Shown here: in pieces, positions 21,952 through 34,069 of the stretch
Layout: every line of letters starts with the position of its first letter
Numbering within the stretch: position 1 is the stretch's first letter
Assembly: GCA_964035795.1 (NCBI GenBank)
Contig: OZ038323.1
Location: forward strand, 3,269,381-3,333,380
Direction: 5' to 3'
DNA from: Pterobdella sp. o SKG-2022
Taxonomy: Eukaryota; Annelida; Clitellata; Hirudinida; Piscicolidae
Length of the DNA stretch: 64,000 nt
Translations under genes and position numbers: made by a program
The notes under the pieces: generated by a model
The model's input: the letters and a program-made list of their open reading frames with translations, nothing else
What the model was told of the DNA's origin: nothing
Databases searched by the model: none

Positions 21952-24501
21952 TTAAGGTAAGTTAATATACAAATGATCCAAAAGAATTCTTCTTTTCAAA
22001 ATATTGGGCAGGAAGTTAAGATTTGAAGTATCGTGTATGTTTTGACTCAAAAGTCTCCTAACTTTGAATACACACAAATCGAAAAGAGTGGATAGATTGA
22101 AAGCTTTGTACACCAGATCTGCCAGCATAACATCACTTGCATGCGTCGATGATGCCTCTTCATCCAAGAGGTTCAGGACTTGCGCAGATTGGTAGGGGCA
22201 ACCGTGGTTCGCTAGCCAGTATACTGCCTCGATGTTTCCTCTACTGATAGCACATTTCATTGGGGTGCTAGTGCAATAAAGTGGGGTTAAAGGATTATTC
22301 AAGGGGTTGGGAATGTTTTTTAAAAGTGATGTTTTAATCTCTCCAGGCACGTCCGGATGGCAGTTGTGACGTAGCAACTCCAAACAACAGTCTGTGTAGT
22401 CATTTGCTATGGCTGTCAAGAGAGGGGTTGATCCCGAATCATCTGGAAAATTTTATTAATTATAATAAGTACTCATATGGTCAACAAGTTCAACCTGTAA
22501 GGTCAGGGTCGGCCCCATGTTTCAGAAACATATGCACTAATCTAACATCTCCTTGCTCCGCTGCTTTGTGCAATACTCCACCCCCGTATTTGTGACTACT
22601 TGATCTGTATCCTTTGTCGTTCAGTCTGTGTTCGTTTTCAGTTAAATGCAAAATCATGAAAACTTAGAAACTGGATATGATGGTTTTATCATGTACAACA
22701 CACCTGTAACCAGCTTTGATGAGAAGTTCACAAATGTGGATATCATTTTCATCGGCCATTTTAGCTTTTCTACCCAACTTACTCAAAAGATTCAATATCG
22801 AATTCAAATTACCCTCGTCTCTGTGGTTTACATCACTTCCTGTCACGTGATAGTAGCATTTTTATGATAAACTTGTTAGTATAATAAAAACCTGGTTGAA
22901 AGCTTGTGACAATTATATAGAAGTACAATACGGAAGTTTCACAAAGTCTTAGATGCTTTATAAACTTTGATATAATTGGTGGAATAAATGAAATATGAAG
23001 AATATATATAATTTGATATAACCAAAAGATAAATGGAATATTTATGAACCTGCTTGCAAGAGCATCTCAACATATGGCAGACAGTCTTCTTCTGAATACG
23101 CTATGGCTTCCTTCTCAAGCAGTTTTCAATATATATTTTGATTATTTATTAGTTAAGTAGCAAAAAAGTTTTGTTATTTTGCTTGCTATTAAAGCCATGT
23201 TATGTGATTTGTTTTTAATTTTCATTATGTTAGGATTTTATATATGCTAACGTCTTATGCTAAGGCCATACTTATCGAAAACTCTAGCTGCCTTTGCTTA
23301 ATAAATGTGAAAAAAAAACTCAGAAATCAACGTAAAAAACAGTTGACTAAATCAAAATAAAATGTATCCAAATTTTTTTAAAAATAAATCGAAACCTGCA
23401 GTGGGATGCGCTTATCTCTTTTGTCTTGTATGTTGACTAGGCAGCCATGTTCCAAAAGTATCTTCAAATGGTCTTTCCTATTGTTTCATTATTCATCAAG
23501 CGTTTTGACATTGGTTCATTTGTATAATTCACTGAACGAGTTCTAAACTTGTTTTTATAAAAACTGATGAAGAGATAGGAAGGCTTAAAAGCTTGGTGAT
23601 TAAACCGGTGAGAAAAAAAGGGGTGGAAAAATTAAATTTCATAATTCGACATTTCACAATGAAAACCAGTAACAAACCTGCCATCTGCAGTGACAGCTTG
23701 CCACACAGGGGTTCTGCCCACAAGATCCTGGTGGTTCACATCGGCCCCAGCCTCACACAACATCCTCAAACAACTGTTGTTGATTTTTTTATGCTTAAAA
23801 AAGAAGCATTTCTGGTCGCCACGGTAAAAACGCTCTATAAATGGCTTGTTACTAAAAAGAAAAACGAAACATTGAAAATCTGATATTACAGACACGTCAT
23901 CGGAGCATTCGATGGCGATATGGACTGAGCTCCTTCCTCGGCTGTCCTGGCTGTCTATATTGCATCCTTCTTGCTGCAAAAGCACCTGATTTTTGAAAAA
24001 TTAACAGCATTGGTGACTTTTTAAACTCACAAAAAAAAACATAATTGAAAAAATATTGTTATTCGACAACCAAAAATTCAAATTAACTGTTTGTAGGTTA
24101 ACACGTTGGCCAAATTGAATTTATTGGGGTTTAATTACATTATCTAACCTGTACCATGTTGTGCCACTCGGACCTTACGGCGTACATGAGAGGTGTCATG
24201 CACCATCGATCCCCAATCTCCGTGTCTGCTCCGTGTTTCAACAACACTTTTGCACATTCCAATCTATAAAATCCATTTTTTACATTGATGTTTGCATATG
24301 TTCATCTTGCACATCAATTTTCACTGACCTTCCTTTTTCCGAGCACAAATGCAAAGGAGACCAAAACCAACTTTTCCCAATGAAATCGTATCCATTGAAA
24401 ACAACATTAGGATTCAATCCATTTTCGAGTAGTTTTTTAATCTTTTCTGGCTCATTTTTCTCTATGGCGTAATATAACTCAGTTTCTGTTTCGTCATCCA
24501 T
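21952..24501 (-). CDS. Ankyrin repeat and SOCS box (ASB) protein
   Basis: Predicted substrate receptor of a Cullin5 ubiquitin ligase. Reading from the ATG at 24501: exons 24501-24329, 24263-24149, 23985 to about 23912, about 23796-23685, about 23478-23402, about 23115-23052, about 22847-22704, about 22630-22499, then 22441 to the stop at 21952. Ankyrin units are visible as SPLHLCSEKGR, LECAKVLLKHGADTEIGD, CLRMLCEAGADVNHQD, LKILLEHGCLVNIQDK, MLLQAGSDVNHRDEG, LHKAAEQGDVRLVHMFLKHGAD and PMKCAISRGNIEAVYWLANHG. The C-terminus LFDLCVFKVRRLL ... LPNILKRRILLDHLY is a SOCS-box-like tail with the elongin-binding hydrophobic pattern. The paralogue group cannot be decided by eye. Several middle exon edges are approximate. 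Confidence 0.85.
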
Positions 24502-24783
24502 GTAATATTTTTATTAGGATTTAGTAAAATTTTAGCATAAAAACTAATAAATTGTTGAAATAAAGTTGTTTTTATTTTTATATCTGTTAATTTTAAATAC
24601 GGTGAAACAATACCTCTGCATCGGAACTGCAGCACATTTGAAACCTTCCTACAACTTGTTAACTTGCTTTTAGAAATTTTATTTATTAAAAAGTTGATGG
24701 TAAAAAAAAATTTTTTAAGTTTTGAATTTTTTAAATTTTCAAAGTCAGCAAATTTAACAGCTCAACCCGTACCAATTTTAAAA
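24502..24783. other. Bidirectional upstream region, ASB / tetraspanin
   Basis: About 280 bp between divergent start codons, so any promoter is short and possibly shared. An in-frame upstream ATG at 24664 could extend the tetraspanin N-terminus by 40 residues, but those residues are not tetraspanin-like. Confidence 0.45.
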
Positions 24784-26031
24784 ATGTCTGCTAAAAACAT
24801 TTTTAAAGCTGTGGCCTTTTATTTCTTGATCACAATTTTGGTTCAAAATTTCATATTATGTATTCCTTATTTTTTCAATTTTTCTAATTTTCAGGTGATT
24901 GGTGTTTCTATAGCTTTTGGATCATTATACATTAAAGAATATTTTTCGGACGTAAAAGTAAAATCATTAGAAAAGACATCTAATGTTTTTGTTTTTTTTG
25001 GGTTTTTCGTTATTTTCGTATCTATTTTTGGCTTGTATGGACTTTTCAAGGGCGTCAAATGGATCTTAATCTCCGTGAGTCTCAAAATGTAGCCTTGCTT
25101 TTTTTTAAATCAAATTTTTTTGAAGATGGCAACGCTTGCATTTCTACTTTTTGTTTTTATGGTTTTTTTGTCAGCAACTCTTGGTTCTTTAATGGGTTAC
25201 GACGTAAGTATTGAAACCAACCTAAACCCATATTTTTAAACGTTTTCTTTCATTATTTCACAAGTTATCCGAAGAAATGAACGAGATAATGAGCGAGAAG
25301 GCTGAAGCAATGCACGTTAATCAGACAGTTATACGACTACAAATTGAAACCTTCAAAAAATTAGTACAGCCATATTTCATAAGTTTCACGATACATAAAG
25401 AGAAAGAATATAACTCAATTAATATTTATTAATTTAAAGATAAAGTGTTGTGGAGTCAATCTTGGCCTGAAATTATTGGAGTCTTCGAGCCTGCTCGACC
25501 TTGAGTCACTAAAATCTTCAGTCATTCCAGCATCTGCAGCTGGTACTGTCCTTTATATTCAAAAAAATACTTGAATAGGCTCTATAAAAAAATGCAGAAC
25601 TTGACGACAAAGAGATTGAAAGTTCACTATGTAAAATAGAAGTGGCCAGGGCATTACTTTATGACACAAACAACTATCAAAAGAAATACATTCAGCTGCT
25701 TAATGTTTGTTTATCGATATCTATCACATTATTTAATTGTTATTTAATACTTTATCAAATAAGTTGAAATATTATTCAAAAATTTATCAGTTTTACAGTA
25801 TATATCGTATATTTTATTTCAGAGATATTACCCTAGTCCAAATGAATATCCTTCATTTCTCAAAACAATCTTCATAATTTGTATCATTTCTTCAGTCTTC
25901 CAGGTTTGAGGCTTTTTGAGCTTATATATTTTTATTGTTCGTCCAATTCTAATTTAGATCAATAGTTCATATTACCACAGTTAATGCTGTTTTTGAATCT
26001 CTTTTGTCTCATAAAAAGAGTGGTTGAGTAA
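24784..26031 (+). CDS. Tetraspanin
   Basis: Four-pass membrane organiser. Exons: 24784-25074, 25126-25203, 25265-25363, 25440-25542, 25598-25704, 25823-25903, 25981-26031; they close in frame as 269 residues. TM1 NIFKAVAFYFLITILVQNF, TM2 VFVFFGFFVIFVSIFGLYG, TM3 LAFLLFVFMVFLSATLGS, and TM4 FLKTIFIICIISSVFQ continuing into the last exon. The large loop has the diagnostic CCG motif (residues 159-161, KCCGVNL) and further cysteine near SSLCKIE. The loop has few cysteines and lacks a clear PXSC, so it is a divergent member. A possible alternative intron ends at 24894 but is not needed. Confidence 0.8.
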
Positions 26032-26304
26032 TTCCATACAGTCTACCAGCCTATGAATAATGGTATAAAAGGAAGTTTTCACAAAAAATCCACGAATATG
26101 ATTGGAGAAAAATATCCATTACTGAAATTTTTTAAAAACATAAATATATTTCATGAATGAACGATTTCAAAGTTGAATTACAATTGAAACCATTGTATAG
26201 AAATAACTAAGTTGGTTTGACATGAAAAAAATTAGTCAAACACTTGTTAACTGAATGACACAGCTTTTCGAATTCTCATTGTTAAGGGAAGTAGAAAAAT
26301 ATAA

Positions 26305-26420
26305 AGTATATCTATATATAGAAGTATATCTATATATAGAAGTATATCTATATATAGAAGTATATCTATATATAGAAGTATATCTATATATAGAAGTATA
26401 TCTATATATAGAAGTATATA
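26305..26420. repeat. 18-bp tandem repeat (tatatctatatatagaag), ~6 copies
   Basis: The unit gaagtatatctatatata is repeated head to tail without visible change about six times, so the array is young. The length is a multiple of three, hence a chance open frame with a repeated YLYIEV pattern across it; this is not taken as a gene. Confidence 0.95.
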
Positions 26421-26696
26421 GAATTATTCGTAATTATTTATCAAGTTTCATTTTATACAGTTTCATTTATAAACAAAATTGTCTATTTCTTTTATGCAGT
26501 CACTTCTTTCACTACTCGCATATATTTTCAATCCTTAGTTGTGTCTTTTTGTTTTCAACTCTGTTTGGTCGTATAAATTGTTTATAACTTTCCTTTTGCT
26601 AGTGTCAATAAGTTATTTCTACCACAAAGTGGTACATTACTGGCAAGCTCTGTAAAAGATTACTTATAACGTTGGCGTAAAATAGCCGTAAATCAA

Positions 26697-27240
26697 TATA
26701 ATAGAAACAAACACTAAGATTTATTGAGAAACTTAACACACGAAGCTTTTCGTAAAAGAATCTTACATTATCTAATGAATGTAAGATTCGCTGCGAGCGG
26801 CTCCACGGTAAAATTAGCCTCTTAATTGTGATTGGTTGTTTAATAAAAGCCCTCATTCTTAAAAATATTTCAATTCATAAAATGTTCAAAGTCCAGCCAT
26901 ATTCATAATAAGCATAGAAAAAGAGAATTTGAGTTCAACTGTACGGTTCGAAAAAAATTTTTTCTTGCAAGTTCAACCTCATGAGGCAAAAACATCAAAA
27001 TTTTCAACCTCATCTTCAACGACCTTTTTCTTACTAACTTCATTTTCAACAATCTCATCTTCAAGAGACTTTTTTCAACACTTTTGTGCGTTTTGTGTTT
27101 AGTTGCAAATTTTTACGCGCATGCGATTTAAGGGTTATCTTCCCAAATTTTTTACTGTGAATACTCACCCAGATTCTCTTACGAAAAGCTTCGTGTGTTA
27201 AGTTTCTCAATAAACCTTAGTGTTTGTTTCTATTATATTA
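26697..27240. mobile_element. Fold-back (MITE-like) element, copy 2, ~65-bp terminal inverted repeats
   Basis: The left end, aatataatagaaacaaacac then gagaaacttaacacacgaag and cttttcgtaa, is repeated in reverse complement at 27176-27240 with only about two changes. A small hairpin cttacattatctaatgaatgtaag lies just inside the left end. The interior (26860-27175) has cttcaac-type repeats but no frame. Terminal repeats this alike suggest recent activity. Confidence 0.85.
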
Positions 27241-27285
27241 CTTATAACCTTCTATTATTTTAATTCTTCGAGCTAACGTAATTAT

Positions 27286-27375
27286 TCAAATGAAAACACT
27301 TAGGAGTTTATTTTATTCAACGAAGCTTTTCGTAAGATGAACTTAGATTATCAAGTGGAGGTACAAATATCCTAT
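27286..27375 (+). mobile_element. Half copy of the fold-back element family
   Basis: caaatgaaaacacttaggag, then ttttcgtaagatgaactta, then tcaagtggaggtacaaatat matches one arm of the 13461-13651 element. The other arm is missing and a SINE begins shortly after. Confidence 0.7.
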
Positions 27376-27404
27376 TATTTGCTTGTAATGTAATGCAGTA
27401 TTGT

Positions 27405-27553
27405 TAAAGCGCTTTTTCTTATAGATCAAAGCGCTTGCTACAAATTTTTGCAGCAAAAGCACACTGTAGAACTGGTGCTAATTGTCAGCCCACACCAGAT
27501 CGAGCCCGGTAACTTCTGATAATGATCTACTTCTGAGCTATACGGGCTGACAA
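27405..27553 (-). repeat. tRNA-Ile-derived SINE, copy 2
   Basis: On the minus strand: a head gtcagcccgtatagctcaga... with T arm ccgggctcgatctgg, then the body gacaattagcaccag, tacagtgtgcttttgctgc, tttgtagcaagcgctttgat and a terminal aaaaagcgct. Same order as copy 1. Confidence 0.8.
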
Positions 27554-28580
27554 TTGTATCTATATTCGTTGTTTATTATCATCGATATCAATTTTAACTT
27601 GATATTTTACTTCTAAAATCTATTTAGAATCTGGGTGTTAGTCGTTGAAAATGAGTTATGTGTAAAATCCCTCTAGTTTGATTATGTTGCTTAGGTAACT
27701 AAGTCATTGTGTTAATTATACGTGTTTTTATTGAGATATGTTTAGTTTTTGGTCTTACTTATCAACAAAGATTTCGATTCTAAATATGAAAATGTGACTG
27801 CGGAAAATTATTAATTTTATCATTTATGGCAAACAAGTTTATTTTAAAAAATTTTCGTCGTCTTGTATAACTATATAGACATTTATCACAGTTTTTATGG
27901 TGTTTATTTCACTTTTATTGAAAGATTTGAAGAATTTTTTACTATTTTTTTTATTTTAACGTATTTTTATTTAATATTTATAACTTAATTTGTTTTAATC
28001 TCGAAAAACTTAATATTTTGGTTGAGTTATTAAAAGAATGGTAGGAAAGTGTTGGTTTGAAGAAAATGAGTCACAAAAGATATCGAATTATAAATCAGTA
28101 AGATGAATAAAAACTAAATAAAATTTATAAATAGAAAAATATATCAGTTTTAAATATTCGTTTTTAAATACCGAAATTTTATCTTTTCAATAAATAACAG
28201 TTTTGCATTTGATTCAAATTTTTTTATATAATAATCATGAAAATTAACAATATTTGCATAAAATATTACAAAATTTCTCCAGAATTATTTTTATTTTTAT
28301 AGTATAAAAAAGTTTAAAATAGTTAAATTTTTGCAAAAAACTTTAATATAAGTTCTTACCTTTCGATAAATGATTACATTTTAAATAGCTTGATTAATTG
28401 ATTTAATATCGATCTTTCGATGGTTAAAGTATTTTTTTATTACTTATAAAGAAATTTTTTGTTTTTCATCATAACTTTTTTTAAACTTGATTTCTTGTTA
28501 AAGAAAATATTTTGCAAATTTTAGATCTCATAAAACAAAATTGGTACTTTTAACTTTGATATTATGTTGTTTTCTTACGA

Positions 28581-29892
28581 ATGGATTTGAAAGTGCACAC
28601 TTGTTTCAATGTGACGAGAAAGTTAACAGGAGTAGATGAAAAAACAACCACAACTCACCTGCTCACTGCTATTGCCAGCTCATTCAATTTTCCTGGGTGT
28701 TGGTATTTGGCCCTGCAAAATCCTTTGTTAGCATTTTTTCCAGATACTTGATTTGCATCATATTTTGAAATTCATAATTATTTCATTAAACTAGGAAAAA
28801 AGATGATATAAAATTACTCAAAGCAAATGATAAACCTTTGATGGTAATGGGAAGAATGAGAAAAAAAATGGTGCTTTGGGCTTTTCTTGAAGAAGACATT
28901 ACAAATAATAATCCAATCATTTTTAATATTACCAATTCAAACTTTTATGATTCTTTGAATAATAAAAGTTTCATAAATATCAAGACCCATCCCGACAAAT
29001 ATGACAATGCATTCCAAAATAATTTGGATAACAAATTAACAGAAGATTCTAAAAATTATATAGAAAACAAAGCTTTAAATCTAAAAAACTCTGCTTCATT
29101 TTACTTTGTGAAAAATGAAAATTCAATAGAATCGCATAAACCATGTTCAATAACCACTGAACAACACCTTGTTAATAACAATGAAAACTTCTCAAAAAAA
29201 GATTATTATTTTGAAAAAAAAACTGTTGAAGATGATTCAAATAATGCCATTTCCGAATGTTCTAATGATAATGCAGATTTGCATGGGAATTATTATTTAT
29301 CCTTACAAGATAGAATCAAAACGCAAATATCAGTGTTAGAAAACTTAGAAGGTGATTTAAATTATACTCATTCAGATTACTTTATTCATAAATAACTTAG
29401 AACTCAAATATTAAAGTTTGTTGAAAAATTCAGTTGAGATTTCAAAAGTGATTAAAGAAACAGCAGTGGAAGAAGAAAAACTTAAAGAATTGGAAGTTGA
29501 AGACAACGTTTTAGAGAATGAATTGAGTGAGATCATGCTGGTTGACTGGCCTGAACAAAAAAACATATGTGAAGATCAACTGCAGCAGGCTCATAAACAA
29601 CTCTTATTGGTTACAAATGAGGTCAAGCTGCAGGAGAAACATTTGGAAGTGGTCAAAAAAAAAGTTGATGACTTTAAAAGTTTTATACAGGAAGAAGAGA
29701 AAGAAGATGATGAAATTGATGTAGAAATTGAGGTTTTATTTTTCTATACCGAATATTTTCAGATTTAATAATAATTTTAAAAACTAAATTGATTAATTTT
29801 TAATTTTCTCATTCTCAATGCCGCAGAAATGGAATGAATTGTTCCAGAAAAGTTTGCACACTATAAACTGCAACATTGATCTGCACCAATAA
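28581..29892 (+). CDS. N-terminal RASSF-like protein (RA domain plus coiled coil)
   Basis: Exons: 28581-28696, 28795-29334, 29417-29732, 29827-29892; they close as 345 residues. The start MDLKVHTCFNVTRKLTGVDE followed by KTTTTHLLTAIASSF resembles the RA/ubiquitin-like N-terminus of RASSF7-10, in which the domain starts at residue 1. KLLKANDKPLMVMGRM continues it. An Asn-rich unstructured part follows, then a coiled coil (VEEEKLKELEVEDNVLENEL and LQQAHKQLLLVTNEVKLQEK). The exon 2 donor (ATCAGT|GTTAGA) is weak; without it, exon 2 reads on to a stop at 29395 and the coiled coil would be lost. Domain order supports a RASSF, but overall similarity is modest. Confidence 0.55.
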
Positions 29893-30171
29893 TTTGTTAA
29901 AATTTGTTAAAGTGCCTAATACGCGTGTATGAAGCACCCATCACAATCTTGGTCACTTGAAATATTTCTTTTTAATTGTTTTGAAAGCATTTTTAATACA
30001 TATTTATTCGTTAAATACATGTTAGCTTAACTTAAATGTACATAAAAAATCATCATTAACTATAAAATTAGTTATAAAGATTTTTGGAGAAATAAAATAT
30101 TTCTGAAAAGACAACACGTAAAACAAACGCTAAATCTTATTTGATAGGGTAAATGGTTGATTTGTCATATA

Positions 30172-30330
30172 TTGACCTATAGCTCTCAGCTGGTAAAGCA
30201 TTAAAACAATAATCTAACAGTTACAGAGTTCCTATACATGTTGTACCAGCAAATAGCATTTGTGCCATGGTGTGTTTTGGCGTCTAATCCCACAAGAAAG
30301 ACTATAGAGACGATAAACTATAAAAGATAT
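30172..30330 (+). repeat. Divergent tRNA-derived SINE
   Basis: tatagctctcagctggtaaagcatt is a tRNA A-box region. An anticodon-like aataatctaa and a weak B box follow. The tail ttttggcgtctaatcccaca, agactatagagacgataaac differs from copies 1 and 2 but is echoed at 47785-47845. Confidence 0.55.
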
Positions 30331-30719
30331 AATCTCATTTAGTTTCCATACTCTAAGGCATTCTTAATACTCTCAAAATTATCACTTATTTTTTCAAACT
30401 TGAGTAAAATGAATAAAAACTTCAGCGTGCCGATCTACGATCTTCTACTCACTCTCAACTTCTTAATATCCTTCCCTCCCATTCTATGCTGAATCTGCTT
30501 TTTTTTATGGCTATTTTATTCGAAATACTACTTTTGTCAACTTAAATCTTCTACCTATCTGTCTTCTCTTATATATATCTTCAACATGCTCATTGTTGAA
30601 AAATGATAACAAAATATTTCCGTTTTGGAAACAAGTCTATATATTTTTCTCATTATTTTGTCGTATTCGATGAAATAAAACGTATAACTGGATTTTGTGG
30701 CTACAAGATTTTATATATA

Positions 30720-32030
30720 TATGACGCGATACTTACGAGCCTCTGCCCACATATATAAAACGACTGATAATCTCCTTGCCCAACGTTGAAGGCAATAATC
30801 GCAGAAATGTGGTTTTAGTGCCGCTTTCCGCATCAAGAGCAGAACAACATTGAAACTTGACACAACAACTCAGAATTAGGCGAAAAGTACGTCGAACGTA
30901 TAAATGCATGGCATTAAAAGGCATCTTCCTAGCGTTTAGGCCTGCTAGTTGGTGGGGCTGCTACCTTTTCAGGATAAAAATCTAAACAACCCTTCCCTGT
31001 CTTCTAGTAATCCTTTTGGCCTAATAATTTTATCTTGTTTCAAGATAAATTTTTTGGAGGACTCAACACAGACTGTTTTATTAGTCTGCTCTTATCAGGC
31101 TAGGTTTCTAAGACAAGTTCTTAATGTGCAAAGAAAAATCTTAGGACCAACACTAACGAGCTACATGTCCAGCAAGCGCTAATCGTTTTCTTTTGATTAT
31201 GGTAAACAACTTTGGAATTTGACCGTATAGCCGGGCGTTTGATAGGTGGTCTCTCCAAGAGATATTTTTGACTCTTCGGAGCATGCGTGTGTAGGTGCCC
31301 TCAACTTTTTTCACTGCAGCGCTTTTCATTATCCAGGATTCACACCCATATAGCAGTATGAATTCAACAGTAGATTTAAAAATCCTAATTTTCGTTTCTG
31401 TAGTAATGCGAGAGCTCCAGGTTTTTTCTAGTTGAAAGCGTTCCATCATTTTCCGATTCGGATGTTGATCTCTCGAGAAGAGTTGGTGTAACCTTCCAAG
31501 CAAAGAAAATCATCAACCTTTTCAATTTCGTCACCATTCAGAGCATGAATATGACTCTCTACAGAGGGATTGAAATGCATTGCTTTAGTCTTTCTTGCAT
31601 TGAGGAAAAGACCTATTTTTTGAGTTGCGTTCTCGATTTAGTGGACTCAGCTTTGTTGATCGTATCTTCCCTCAAAGCGATATCGTCGGCAAATGCAAGT
31701 TCGGCGAGTTTCTTGGGAAGGACTTTACGACTTCTTTTTCTCTTGAGAGTCAATCCATCTAGAGGAAAAATTGAGGTGCTGAGAGTATAATCTAAGCAAA
31801 TGATGAAAAGAAACGGGGCGAGTGGGTCCCCTTGTAAGACGCCAGTATCGACCTGGAAGATGTCAGTATTGCCTTCAGGGGTTACCACAAGAGCAGGTGT
31901 TTTCATACATCACTCGTATTGCATTAACGATTTCAGGAATTCCATATGAAACAAGGATTTTGAGCATTTTGGACCGATCTATCGAGTCAAATGCTTTTTT
32001 GAAATCTTTCCAAACGGCGGAACATGGGAA
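30720..32030 (-). pseudogene. Decayed non-LTR retrotransposon (RTE/CR1-like RT), 3' part
   Basis: On the minus strand: KDFKKAFDSIDRSKMLKILV (about 31925-32025), a frame change, then GVLQGDPLAPFLFIICLDY and the catalytic ELAFADDIAL (31613-31906), a second break, then FILLYGCESW, KKVEGTYTRMLRRVKNISW and KRKRLALAGHVAR (31153-31503). The 3' remainder to about 30720 is eroded. Three frames and stops make it dead. It is unrelated in detail to the RT at 195-2640. Confidence 0.8.
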
Positions 32031-32393
32031 AAAAACGGATATGATTTTAAATATTTATATTATTTTTAGTTTTGAAATAGTTTGGAGGCAATAAAATTGC
32101 ATATTTATTTATAAAATAATGCTTACAAGTTTTTGAAATTGACTTTTAAAATTTTAATTAAACTTTCAAATAAAACTTTGATACAATAAAAAATCGTAAA
32201 GAAATACAAAATCATCATTAAACAGAAAAATAAGAAACTTTAACGATGTTCAAATTTTAGAACAATAAAATATTTCAGAATAACCATCACCTTCTTACCA
32301 CAAATCAATCACATGAAAATAAAAAATTTAACCACAAAATAACGTGAACAAAACTGCAATGAAAATATCTAAAAAACATTGAGGAGCATTTGA

Positions 32394-34069
32394 TCAGGAT
32401 TTACTAAGAAAACTATTGGCAAGTTCGAGTAGAGCCATAGCTCCCTTCATAGTATCATCTTTCATTGCTTCTTCCACTACAACTTCCTCGCGCAGTGTGG
32501 TTGTGTCATCTGAGATTATGTCATCATTGTTTATCATCATGTTTCTGTTGTTGCTCAATACCGTGGTGGTTGATATGTTGCTGTATGTGATGTTGTTGGG
32601 AGCATTTATGATACTATTTGAAGTGTAGTTGTCTGTGTAAAGATTTTGTTGTATGGGTGGAATATTGTTGAGATAGTCATGGCTTTGGAGGATGTTATTA
32701 TTTGCGAGGTTATGTGGTTGTTGTATAATGTTGTTATTGATACTGCTGCTAGTTATAAAGTTGAGGTTGTTTATTTGGAAGTTATGTTGAGAAGAAAGTG
32801 ATAACATCTCACTGTTATTTGTAAAAGTTGTTTTTTGTGGAGCGATGTTTTTATTCAATGTCCCAAAAACGTTGGTGTCATGGTTGTTTTTAGTTATCAA
32901 GGTGTTGTTGTTAAGGTCACCTAGACTTTTGTTTCGTGGCACATTATTTTCATTTTTTATTTTGACATCAGACTTGACAATCTCAGTGATTTTATGTGAA
33001 TCAAGAGGCGAGGTTTTAAATTCATGGGTTGGTGATGAGAAGGAAGTACTTGGTGGTGTGGTATTTTCTCTTTCATGGATCATTTCTGGAGAGCCGAACA
33101 GTGACCTAAAAAGTTTAATACTTAAAATGTGTATAATTTGAAACTTAGAAAGCACAAATTGCAAATTACCTCTTAGTGGATGAAGGTGGTGGGGAAGTGA
33201 CTCGATGTTTGTAAGGTGTTCTTTCTTGTCTGCTTGAATAATATCTGCAAATACACATGTAGTTATTAATGAAAGTTAAAATTATTTTAAACATATACAT
33301 ACTCTTTTCAAAGATATATTATATTCAAAATATAAAAAACCTTTTAAACCAATCTCTGACAGCCTTTGAGCAGTCAGCATCTACTTCAGGCATACGAGAA
33401 TAGTTGTCATCTCTGAGGAGGCTAGCACAAGGATGGTCTGGACAATGGCGATTTGAGTGGGTGAAGCGGGTCTGGCAATCTGTTGGTTTTATCATATTAT
33501 AATAATTTTTTAACATGAGTTTATTAACAAACCTTTGGCAGAGCAGATGAAAGGTTTTTCTCCGGAATGTAATCTTTGGTGTGTTTTTAATTGACCACTT
33601 TGACAAAATGCTTTAAAACAACTTGGATAATCACAAATGTAAGGTTTTTCTCCTGCAAATATATGAATTGAATAGAATTCACACTTTATAGTCGTATATA
33701 TTTTTGTAATCCACCTGTATGTGTACGCATATGAGCTGCTAGTGACTTTTCCCTTGGAAATACTCGACTACAATGTCGACATCTGATCGAACTTTCAACT
33801 GAATGCCCTTTGTTTATGAGAGTATGGATCATTGCAGCTTTTGGTCTTCCTCTTTTCAAAAAGTCGCCAGGACTCGGTGTTTCCGGTGAACTAAATTCAA
33901 CGTTTGGAGAAATTGGCGTGGACGGTAATTTTGACCGGTCTGGACTGAAAAAACTGAGTTTTTCAAAGTTCGAAACTGGAGGTGTATTAAACGATGCCAT
34001 GATGTGTGGTGGTAGTTTATTCTGTGTTCGAAGAGGAGACGTAAAAACTCTATCTTGAATCGACACCAT
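32394..34069 (-). CDS. ZNF367: ZNF367-like C2H2 zinc finger transcription factor
   Basis: Nuclear DNA-binding protein. Exons: 34069-33715, 33652-33533, 33479-33341, 33244-33170, 33105-32394; they close as 466 residues (human about 350). [16 protein letters not shown] precedes the first finger [21 protein letters not shown]. The second finger [20 protein letters not shown] is followed by a [16 protein letters not shown] segment, as in ZNF367. [13 protein letters not shown] and the C-terminal [12 protein letters not shown] also match the family. The last exon is enlarged by an Asn/Ser-rich low-complexity insert. Intron positions fall inside the finger region. The start MVSIQDRVF is the first ATG in a frame open to the promoter side. 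Confidence 0.9.

Larger units (their letters stand above)
26032..28580. other. Intergenic repeat-rich region
   Basis: Holds a 18-bp tandem repeat (26305-26420), a large fold-back element (26697-27240), a half fold-back (27286-27375) and a SINE (27405-27553). The remaining 27560-28580 is very AT-rich with nothing recognisable. Confidence 0.6.
29893..32393. other. Intergenic region with SINE and LINE remnants
   Basis: Between convergent RASSF-like and ZNF367 3' ends. Contains a SINE-like stretch (30172-30330), a LINE remnant (30720-32030) and plain AT-rich sequence. Confidence 0.6.

Noticed and set aside
23593..23883. Plus-strand open frame of 96 residues
   Set aside because: Antisense to the ankyrin exon of the ASB gene.
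26255..26587. Open frame with repeated YLYIEV units
   Set aside because: It is only the 18-bp satellite read in one frame; flanks have no protein character.
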